From NCBI GenBank assembly GCA_946800325.1, contig OX326958.1:64894366-64958365 (forward strand): 64,000 bases of DNA, written 5' to 3'. A program made the position numbers and the translations under genes. This DNA comes from Luzula sylvatica (lineage: Eukaryota > Streptophyta > Magnoliopsida > Poales > Juncaceae). Below the pieces are notes generated by a model. That model worked only from the letters and a program-made list of their open reading frames with translations. It did no database searches and was not told the origin of the DNA. Below, piece after piece: positions 53,909-64,000 of this stretch. The first letter of the stretch is position 1, and the number at the start of each line of letters is the position of its first letter.

Positions 53909-56276
53909 ATGAAGGTTCTGGAACAAAACCCTAGCTCGGTCGGAGGCAAAAGAATGGAGAAACTGGAGGGAAATGAGATCGATCATCCTTTCCTCTTCTC
54001 TCCTTCTTCGGAAACGAATATAGTACGTCTCTCTTCCACTCTGTATTCTCTATCGTGACAGTTTAAGGGTTTAGGGGTATTAGTACTAACTGATAGCAGT
54101 ATTTAGGCAAGATGAAATTCAATTTCGCACACTTAATTAATAACTATTTATTAATTGCCAGGTGGTGCTGTCTGATTGGTGGTTATTTAGACCAGAAATC
54201 GAAGAAGGAGATAAAAGCATCGGTGTTGCTGGATTATCTACTAAGTATATTCTTTCAACTGGAGACAATAGTGAATTACAAACTTAAAATTGTACTGGTA
54301 CCAATATATCAGTACCAGTACACTCTTTAAGTTGTGTTGTTCAGATACAATACCAGTATATATGTACCAGTCTTTTCTTAGGGTATTATACTGGTATACC
54401 CATTGTGTGTACTTAATTAGAAATTAAGCCTAATATTTCCTTCTTTTATTTTATTTCCAATTTAATTAACAGGGGACGAGCACAGAGAATATTCAGATCT
54501 GCGCCAATTGTGAAGAGATTAGATACTCTCAATGTAGAGACAAAAGATGGTATTCATGTCATGATTCCAGGGATGATTAATGAGGAAAAAACGCAGCTAA
54601 ATGGTTTCTCTGCTGAGGTATTTATTTATTTTTCTTGGTTTTTTGGGTGTTTAAAAGTACAACGAAATATTTGTTTTTTTGTTTTGTTGTAGATGTGTAA
54701 AAGATTTAGGATCGGATTTCCTATACGTTGGGTGCAATACATTGAAGAAGAAAATACTCCTAATTCGCCTATTTCAAACAATGATAATTCAAATCATTCG
54801 AGTATTTTGAAAGAACTTCTCGAGAATACTATCAAAATCTCAAATTGTAATTGGGAAGAAAATCTCGAAGACGGTACGAAAAAAACACGGAACGATTCAG
54901 AAAAAAACCTAGAAAAGGGTGGTACCAGTTTGTTGGAGAAGGCATTTAATTCAGAAAAAGTGGCTTGTGAATTTGCAGATGACTTAATAAATATTGTAAA
55001 AAGAAAAAAGTATGGTGCTAGTTTGGATAATTCCAGTGGAAAAATAGTTAGCGAAGAGGGAAATATTGTACCAGAAAAAGAAGATGGTACCGGTTTGGAT
55101 AATTCAAGTAAAGAAATGGAGACTCAGCCATCTGTAACCCCAGAAAAAGATGGAACTTTGGGAGATAAAGGGTCACACAAAGCTAGAAGGGGAGTAACTA
55201 GAGGGAAAAAGGAGGTGAAATTAACGAATGATAAATCCAAGGTTTGTAAATTTTTTTAAATTAACCAAAAAATATAGCATTCAAATTAGTTAATATTTTT
55301 TAAAATAATACTAAAATAATTCCAAATTCCATTTTCTTTTTGTTTCCTTGAATTTGTACAGGGACATGACACAAGCCAATCTGGAAACAAATTGAAGAGG
55401 AAATATGTGAAGCGTTCCGTGTCGCAATCAAAAGATAAGGAAAAGGGTAAAAGCGAGGACTTATCTGTAAGTTTCGTGATACAAACTTTTCATTATATCA
55501 TTTATTTTACTCCTTGTTTATACGTGTTAAAAGATTCTATTTTGGAATATAAATAGGCACGCAAGACTCCACTTAGAAGTAACGTTTCTGAGGAATCACC
55601 TCTTGTCTCTCCCGATGAACACAATTTCAAGAGATCCAGATCAGGTATTTCTCTATTTCAATATTTCTATCAATATAACTACTATTATTATTGGTACCAG
55701 ATCTTATCTGTACCAGCACGAAAGTTCAATATTTTTTTCTTACGTTATATTAGGTCGAGTGATTGTTCCACAACTGGATAAAGCATATCAAAGAATAGTC
55801 TATGATCGGGTTTGTTTTTACTTTCTTTAATATACTAGTTGGTCCGTACCAGTACGAGATGATATATTTTAACTATTAGACTTGTCTGTACCATTTTAAG
55901 CTGATACAATATCGGTACCGGATGTTGCTGGTACGGTACCAAAATCCTAGACATTATTTATTGGTTCTAATATTTTTGGTAATTTGATTTCATGTATCAA
56001 GCAGGATGGTAATATTGTTGGTGTATCTCCTATTAACCCTCCTTCTACAGGTTCGTTCATTCTTTTGTTTTCTTTAATTTTGTGTTTTTTTGGTTATTTG
56101 TTTTTTAGTTCTAATTTAGTTTCTCAATAGCTAGTTTATATTATTGATACACAACTGATACAAAATAAAATGGTGTGTCGATAAATTATGTAATGATCAT
56201 ATTGTATTAATTATTATCTGCACGCTAAGTAACACTCTTTTTTCTTTCAGGAAGTAAGAGGAAAAAGATTGCATGA
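53909..56276 (+). CDS. KNL2: KNL2-like CENH3 loading factor (SANTA + diverged CENPC-k)
   Basis: Nine exons with GT-AG introns join in phase to 403 codons: 53909-54022, 54162-54244, 54473-54617, 54693-55241, 55362-55466, 55557-55644, 55754-55809, 56005-56050, 56251-56276. Residues about 39-125 form a SANTA domain: VVLSDWWLFRPEIEEGDKSI, then RIFRSAPIVKRLDTL, IHVMIPGMIN, LNGFSAE and FRIGFPIRW. A long low-complexity linker (exon 4) has repeats such as YGASLDNSS and DGTGLDNSS. Near the C-terminus (about 361-390) SRSGRVIVPQLDKAYQRIVY then DRDGNIVGVSP matches the CENPC-k motif but lacks its usual tryptophan. The tail KRKK may be a nuclear signal. In plants KNL2 helps deposit the centromeric histone CENH3. 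It is shorter than Arabidopsis KNL2 (about 600 residues). The start is the first ATG after a CT-rich leader. Convergent with the neprosin gene. Confidence 0.85.
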
Positions 56277-56506
56277 ACCACCGATATTGTAAAGCTAAAA
56301 AATCATATATTTTTGCACTAGATGCTTGTTTTGTTTGAAATTTGTACCTTTTAAGCTCTAACCGAGGATCATTGGTATTTTGTCCAAAAAGTATTTGCAA
56401 GTGATTGTTGCGTTTTTTATGAAAAAGCTATTAAACGAAATGTACCGATAAATCTGAAAATCATTATTTTCTTTAGAAGGTGTAAACATTACATAACATA
56501 AAACTC

Positions 56507-58380
56507 TTAACACCCCCCCGGTCCTCCAAAATAAAATCCTACGCCTGTTTTGCTCGTACTAGTTGCTCCTATTCCATAGCATTTTGATTTTTGTTTTAAT
56601 TTTATGAAAAATAAACTATATGGAATCTCTAGTTCATTTTTATCATTTACGATCGATATATCTTGAAAGAACGCAGCTTTTTTAAATCCTTCGGAAGGCC
56701 AGTGACCGCTGCCCATTGGAGGGGCTGCCACATTTTTAAGAGCATTTGATTCACCACCCCAAGAAGTTAGGTAAAGATATTTTCTATCCAATCTCGGGAT
56801 CACTTCTTTCGGCCAATATCCCACTGGTTCATCATTTAGACCAAATGTCGCCCACCAATTTCCAGTTTTTTGGTCCTGGCAAAAAAAATAGAGAAACAAA
56901 ATAATATATACCAATAACTTTTTATTGTATAAGATCTCCTATAATATAAATGTAAATACCTCGAACAATTTGACAGTAATTAAACACTGCGGTCCGTCGT
57001 AAGTAGAAACCGGGGTAATTCTAGCCCCTACTGCAATTTTTTGACTCACTTGAATGAAACCTGGGCATCTCAGATTAGTGCACTCTTTCTTTGCGCTTCT
57101 GTCTCCCTGCATATGCGTAGATGCCGAATTTATTACTCGATTCTAGCTATACAAGATTAACTCAAACCTTACCCAGTAAACATAATAACGAGCAGAGTTG
57201 TCACCATTTTCTTTTGGTTCTACCTGAAATTGATATGAAAATAGTAACAATACATCGATTCTCAACCGCATAAACACTATGTTTTAAGTAATTATTTATA
57301 TTGCGTGGGGAAATCCAAGTTCGGGAGAATTGAGTATAACTCACCATCCATCCCGTCATGATCGATTGGATGTCTAAGACATCAGCCATTTCTATTAGCG
57401 CTCCACTATATGCATCTTGCCCTGGAGGCATTTTTGGTTCGTAAACCGTCATTGATGCTCTCGTCCCCTTGTTCATTCCCATTTTCCCGTACCCGACATA
57501 CTATACGAAAACCATAATAAGTATATACATATACGTACTCAATCCAATAAAAATGAAAGAAATGAAAAATCCCTTATACTTTTAGATTCTCTAAAAAAAT
57601 CCCTTATTTTTTGCTTCCTCCGAAATTCCCTCGAAAACCCGTCTTTTTGTTATGTTTTAAAAAAAAAACCATTATTTAAATAACTTACATATGGTCCACC
57701 GCCGTCTATATGATTCGTTGTTGTATTAAGAAGAGAAAATCTACGAAACCTTGTGGTTTTTCTTTCGTAATCAGCTCGCAAAAAGGGTATTGTTCCGGAT
57801 GGACAATCGACAACACTTATTTCACTTTGTAGGTTTTCTTCGTATCGAATCCTCTCGGTGGTATCAAGAGGAAAAGAACTTGGTCTCATCTATAAGAGTT
57901 TTTTTCAAAGACACAGGAAGCCAAATTAGAATGTAACATAATAAGTAACCAAACCAAAGAGTTTTTTGAAGTAGGACTGATACAAGTTTTATGAAGTGAA
58001 GTACTTCATCTTAACAATAATTACCTGAATAATGGAACTTAAGGGTATAGCAATTGGATACCTATTCTCAAAAAAAAAAAAAAAAAAAAAAACCTGAATA
58101 GTGTGGTTCTTAAGAAGAGGATGATCAAGGGATGGCTGTGAATTGATGTCAATACAATCGAAAACTTCACCATCCTTGCTCTGTAATGGTTGCATAATGC
58201 AATATGAAATATCGATTACACCATGGGTCCATGCATATATACTTGTAAATTATAATTTAAAAGTGAATTTACATCGGTAAATTAAACTACCTGAACTGTC
58301 TTAATCACCAAGATTTGTCTTCCTTCACTTATTAAACTACACAGCAGAAGCAATAATATGCTCAATACACTCGATTCCAT
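56507..58380 (-). CDS. Neprosin-domain secreted protein (DUF239 family)
   Basis: Seven exons on the minus strand join in phase to 366 residues: 58380-58291, 58180-58094, 57889-57689, 57500-57345, 57223-57173, 57106-56960, 56875-56507. The start MESSVLSILLLLLCSLISEG is a signal peptide. SKDGEVFDCIDINSQPSLDH followed by PLLKNHTIQMRPS is the conserved activation domain. The neprosin domain then runs to DQKTGNWWATFG, GYWPKEV, LTSWGGE, MGSGHWPSEGFKKAAFF and YFGGPG at the C-terminus. Neprosins include secreted glutamic prolyl endopeptidases, though many family members are untested. The glutamate in TSWGGE is present, whereas the stretch usually reading VxPxLYGDN is VEPKENGDN here, so catalytic competence is uncertain. 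Length is near normal for the family. Intron 3 holds a MITE end. Confidence 0.9.
57560..57675. mobile_element. Partial MITE end in a neprosin intron
   Basis: AAAAATCCCTTATACTTTTA through TTTTTGTTATGTTTTAAAAA resembles the left TIR region of the Mutator-like MITE at 1250-1815 (CCCCTATCTTTTTATTATGT). No second end, so a truncated or solo copy. Confidence 0.65.
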
Positions 58381-59474
58381 TGTAAATATTAGTTTGATTT
58401 TACATTTATTTCCCAATACTGGTGCAAAACCCACCAGTTATCTATATACACACAACTCAACAAATTAATTAATTGCATAAATTCAGATTTACATGGGAGA
58501 AATCTGCATTCAATTTAGAATTTAATGTTCATCTAATAGAAATATTATTGCATTTATCTTTCTTTCAAATTAATGTTGAAATTTAATAGGAGAAATATTA
58601 TTGCATCTCTCTTCGAAATTAATATTGAAATTAGGGAGAATTTCTCCTATGTCCCTCAAAAAATCTCAAATAACAAATTTATCCCTCTAAAATAGATAAT
58701 TACATATTTATCCCTTCTTAACTAAATTTATTACAAATTCATCAAAATTTAACAGACCAGTTAAATGTAACAGAATTTTTTGTTGTTGACTAATTTACCC
58801 TTGAATCCTTTAACCCGATAAGAATCTAACTCTACCCATTAAGAATCTAACCCAATCCATTAACCCGATAAGAATCAAACCCTACCCATTAAGAATCTAA
58901 CCCTATCCATTAAACCTAACCATTCAGAACCTAGCCCAAACCTAGACCCACCCCAGAAGCATCCCCTTCTCAGCAATGGCGATGCATGAAGAGGTTATCC
59001 AAACCGAAGAGCAATGGCAACGCATGAAGAGCATGCGACGAGAAGAGCGACGCGTGAAGAGTCTGAAGACCACTGACGACATGGTGACGGGTGGAGAACA
59101 CTGGCAACGTGTGGCTCTGGTTTGCCACTAGCGATGGCTCTGGTACTTTCTTTTGCATCTTCGGTACAAGTGGTACAGAAATTTCTGAACTGTATTGTGA
59201 AATTGTAGGAATGGATTGCATCTGACCGTCGAAGGAAATTGAGTGTTACCTGAGAAGTGGTACAAGTTCTCTACAAGGCATGTTTGCGTGCCAAAGAAAT
59301 GCCGCTGGATTTTCCTCATAAATCTCAAATTGATGGCTTCAATCCTCAATTAGCTTTCCAAAAAAGTTTTATTTCATTTTTATCCCTCATAATTAAGAAT
59401 TTTATTATTTACATTAATGTTTTCAATTTCAGGTTGTAATACTACAATGAATTCAAGTTCTTTCTGCCCTAAAA

Positions 59475-59725
59475 CGGGATCGAGTCATGTAATTGTTTCG
59501 AGTCGGGATCGAGTCATGTATGCTCGTAATTGTTTCGAGTCGGAATCGAGTCATGTATGCTCGTAATTGTGTTGTAAATGTGTAATTGTTTCGAGTCGGG
59601 ATTGAGTCATGTATGTTTGTAATTGTGTTGTAAATTTGTAAATGTTTAGAGTCGGGATCGAGTCATGCTCATGTATCTTTGTAATTGTGTTGTCGATATG
59701 TAAATATTTCGAATCGGGATCGAGT
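59475..59725. repeat. Minisatellite TCGGGATCGAGTCATGTA
   Basis: Five to six units of about 35-60 bp sharing TCGGGATCGAGTCATGTA and GTAATTGTTTCGAG or GTAATTGTGTTGTAAAT, inside the MULE. Confidence 0.85.
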
Positions 59726-59749
59726 TAATTTGTAATTATAAATAATCAT

Positions 59750-60120
59750 GTTAAATTCTGTCAAATTAGTTATTTTTTTCTTAAAATTGTTCAGTAATTG
59801 ATATATACTAAACAACATAATAATAGAATAGTTATACTAAATTAATAACAAAACAACAAATGATAATTACAAATTTCAAAACAAGATAGCAAAATAACAT
59901 GAATTCCAAAACTAACATATCAAAATTGCCATAATAATCACATAAAAAAAGGTATCAATCGACAATTAGTTTTATGTTACAATATGTAAAATAATAAAAT
60001 GCCATGTACAAGGTAAATTCCCATATTTCAGTCAAGGTTATTTCAATAGATACATTCACAAGGGTCTTTCTTTTATACCGAGATTTCAGTAATTATATTT
60101 CAACGTAAATTTATACAATG
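59750..60120. other. AT-rich MULE interior
   Basis: No ORF or structure worth a name; poly-AT with no conserved signal. Confidence 0.4.
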
Positions 60121-61389
60121 CCAGTTTGCGATTTATAATCCATGTCCACTTGTCACAATTTGCTTCCAGAACCAATGCTTCTTCAGTAAGCCACACCCTT
60201 GGAAATCTCCTGGTTGTGACCGAACTTCAGGGCAAGGGTGATTGCCGCGACCACCTAAACGACAAGCCAAAAGTTTAGTTATGTATAATTAGTAAATTAA
60301 TGACATTATCTCAAGATTCAGTGATGCTTCCATTGAATAAATCATCTGAATGCCGACTTCAATGAACAAAACTCTCCTCCCAAGTCTATCGACGGTACTC
60401 ATTGAAACAATCGATTTGTCGCATGGCTAAACCGAGAGATAGCCGCCAGTCCCAAGGGTGGAGCCCTGCTGTGAAATAATTGATTTATCGCATACTCGAT
60501 ATTCAGCGATTCGGGCATATTCTCCCAACTAGATTTGTCGCAATCTTCAGTGCTAATATTCTGAGCTTCCCAACCTACAAATTGATCTCACAATTAATGA
60601 TTTTTGCTACAATTGAAAGTTATTTTACTGTGGAGAAGAAAATAAAAAGGGGAAAAAGTATTAACGGAAATCAGAGACAAGTTTGTAAGCGGTGAAGAGC
60701 CTTATCTCGCGAACAGAACGAAGAGGAAGAGATTACATTATTTCGCGAACTTACTAGAGGCGGGCATACTTTGCTTCGCCTCCAGATACAAGCTTGGAGA
60801 AGATCCACACTTGCTTCGCCGCCGTCAGAGCCATCCGGAGTGCCTTGCTTCTTCGCCAGAGAGCCACAAAGAAGATGAACATGGGAGCTTTGCTTCGTTG
60901 CTAGAGAGTGTTGCTTCGAGCAGGAGAACAAATCGTGTTCGGTGCAAGAAGAAGAACAATTTTACGGGAGAGCTCACGAAGAAGAAGGGATAACAAGAAA
61001 TCTACAGGTCTCTGATGGGTTGAGTGAATAAGAAGTGCTTATTGGAATGAAGGGTATTATGGTCATTAATATTTTTATTTGTTATTTTCATTAAATTTTT
61101 AAATTAAAATAATAGTTTGTTTAACAGACAATTAACAGAAATTTAACGGTAGGGAGAAATTTGATATTTATAAAATTTAAGCGGATATTTATGATACTAA
61201 TTGAGTTTACAAAGGATAAATATGTAATTGTTTATTTTGGAGGGATAAATTTGTTATTTTCAACTCTTGCAGGGACATGAAAGAAATTTCCCCTTGAAAT
61301 TAATAGGAGAAATATTGTATCATTTAATAGGACAAATATTAATGTTGAAATTTAATGTTCATTAATTTAATAGGAGAAATTTAATAGGT

Positions 61390-62580
<1,191 letters not shown>

Positions 62581-62864
62581 TTTTTAATAAAATTAATACT
62601 AAAATATTATTCGTGATTTATGAATTAAAATTCGAAATTTAATGTAATTTATATTAAAAAATAATATTATATTTTATATTAATAATATTTGAAATTTGAT
62701 GTAATTTATATTAAAAAAATAATATTTATGTTGATAATATTGTAAATTTTTTTATAAAAAAATAGATTATATGTTTTAATATGAAATAATAAAATAATAA
62801 TATTATTATTTTCATAAAAAAACCGATTATACTTTTTTACTATAATAATAATATAATAATATTA

Positions 62865-62927
62865 GGGCCTGTTTTGCAAGCGGAATTAGTATAATGGAAT
62901 TGGATTACGAGGTGGAGGAGCAAAAAG
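62865..62927. mobile_element. 5' end of a Harbinger-type element cut by an LTR element
   Basis: GGGCCTGTTTTGCAAGCGG and AATGGAATTGGATTACGAGG match, reversed, the right end of the 25954-29022 element. It is preceded by TTA (62862-62864). Similarity stops at AAAAAG, where an LTR-like TGTAGGGGAATA begins. Confidence 0.75.
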
Positions 62928-64000
62928 TGTAGGGGAATATCCTCGACCTCGGGCTCGCGCAGCGGATATGTAGGCCCGGTTCGATTCCCCGATTCCCGAG
63001 ATCACGCCACGACTTCGAGGGTACGATGCTAATAGAAGGACAGATTCATACCAGTGCCAAATTGATGGCACACGAAGGGTTGATCGCCGCCTTCTATTTC
63101 CTTCGGTGTCACGTTGGTGACTAGCCCGTACGTCCCATACCGCACGTCTCTCACCGTTTCGACACGCCTCGGGTTGTCTTCGTGCGTTCCATGCCCGCAT
63201 GATTCCACAGCCCGTTACTCGATTACTTCTCCGGTTTGATCACAACGAAGAGCCACATGTGTCGCTCCTCTACCCGTATCCACCGTGAGTCGTAGCACCT
63301 CGGTCGCGGATGCACCTGCCTAGACGATGCACCGGCGAACTTGCATGATTGCGTTTCGATTCTCTAGACGGAGAAAACTCTTTTCTCCTTCTCTCTCAAT
63401 CTCTTCGCACTCTTTCATCAAGTGATTAGAGTCTCTTAATTTCTGGATTAATTCTAAATTAACTCCATTAATTTTCTGGTTGAACTAATCTAATTATTCA
63501 ACTGGTTGGACTGATGAGAGAGAGAGAGAAACATCCTATATATACTCCATAGGATAAGGATGGGCCAAAAGGTATGTATATCTTCTATACACCTTTTCAA
63601 ACAGAAAACTGCATACACCCTTTCAGTAATCTGTCAGAACGAAAATATTAAATCGTTCCAACCGACTTTGAACATTACAAAAGTTGTAGATAATCTAATT
63701 ATCTTTCCAACCCAATTTGGCCCAGCCCAATTGGAGTTCGGACCCGAAAGTTACGGCCGTTTTACTGACTGTATGTCAAACTGTCGCACCCTTTCGGTAT
63801 TTCATTAGAACGATACTGATACTTCGCTCAAATGAAATATATTACAACATGAAAGTTCTAGATAATTTCATTATATAACTAACCCAATTTGAACCATTCA
63901 AATCGGAGTTGCCTACTGAAAGTTATACCAGTTTTACTAATCTGTTTCGTATGCCCACGAACGCGTACGTTCGTTTGTCCTACGTACCATTTTAGCGATG
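62928..64000 (+). mobile_element. LTR-like sequence entering the window edge
   Basis: Begins TGTAGGGGAATATCCTCG inside the Harbinger end and is abruptly GC-rich up to about 63360, with CT-rich and AT-rich segments after. Repeated near-duplicate blocks lie at 63640-63780 and 63830-63950 (ACAAAAGTTGTAGATAAT versus ACATGAAAGTTCTAGATAAT; GAAAGTTACGGCCGTTTTAC versus GAAAGTTATACCAGTTTTAC). No primer site or coding region is reached, so the LTR call rests on the TG start and the nested position. Confidence 0.45.

Larger units (their letters stand above)
58634..61293. mobile_element. Mutator-like element, 2.66 kb, 9-bp TSD
   Basis: Long TIRs of about 100 bp: the left reads GGGAGAATTTCTCCTATGTC then AACAAATTTATCCCTC and ATTACATATTTATCC, and the reversed right reads GGGGAAATTTCTTTCATGTC with the same following words. 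TTGAAATTA flanks it at 58625-58633 and 61294-61302. The interior has exon-like blocks at 58970-59130 (GCATGAAGAG repeats), 59255-59360 (open frame with YKACLRAKEMPLDFPHKSQI) and 60670-60990, none of which I can name, and no transposase. It may have captured host sequence. Confidence 0.92.

Noticed and set aside
59470..59725. Telomere- or rDNA-like repeat
   Set aside because: The TCGGGATCGAGTCATGTA unit matches neither the plant telomere repeat TTTAGGG nor any rDNA I recognise; kept only as a minisatellite.

Overview
This window is plant nuclear DNA, most likely from a flowering plant. It is AT-rich, the genes have short GT-AG introns, and the sequence is dominated by nested DNA transposons of plant types (CACTA, PIF/Harbinger, hAT, Mutator-like, Helitron). 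There is a Ty1/copia LTR next to a tRNA-iMet primer site, plus LINE and SINE remnants. No bacterial operons, CRISPR arrays or canonical tRNA/rRNA genes were seen. The species cannot be named from this sequence.

Layout. 0.2-8.9 kb: a degenerate CACTA-like element (TSD ACG) packed with other elements: an hAT MITE, a Mutator-type MITE, a LINE 3' end, a Helitron 3' end, and two related PIF/Harbinger elements, one carrying an hAT MITE. 9-13 kb: an hAT-like element, a broken CMSS1-like gene that keeps its telo-box promoter, and a MITE. 13-42.4 kb: a large, nearly identical inverted duplication (left arm 12981-20876, right arm 29311-42375). The arms hold two small spliced ORFs, a decayed multi-exon gene and several minisatellites. 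Each arm acts as the empty site for insertions in the other: an hAT MITE is only on the left, and a 5.2-kb gene-capturing MULE is only on the right. That MULE joins fragments of RPA2, a RuvB-like ATPase and at least two other genes, and also holds a 119-bp satellite array. The spacer between the arms ends exactly at a Helitron 3' terminus and contains a 3.1-kb Harbinger-type element and tandem repeats.

42.4-53.7 kb: a LINE fragment with target duplication at the outer edge of the right arm, two tandem paralogous genes for small single-pass membrane proteins (44.0 and 47.3 kb; the first is frameshifted relative to the second), a SINE-like cluster, MITEs, and a copia 5' LTR with broken gag. 53.9-58.4 kb is the clearest genic island: a nine-exon KNL2-type centromere gene (SANTA domain plus a diverged CENPC-k motif) on the + strand, and convergent to it a seven-exon neprosin-domain secreted protein gene. 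58.6-64 kb: a 2.66-kb MULE, AT-rich higher-order repeats with a long (ATT)n tract, a Harbinger 5' end, and the start of an LTR element that runs out of the window.

The genes do not form a pathway. The interest lies in the natural record of insertions and gene capture read by comparing the arms, the diverged KNL2 motif, and the tandem membrane-protein pair.
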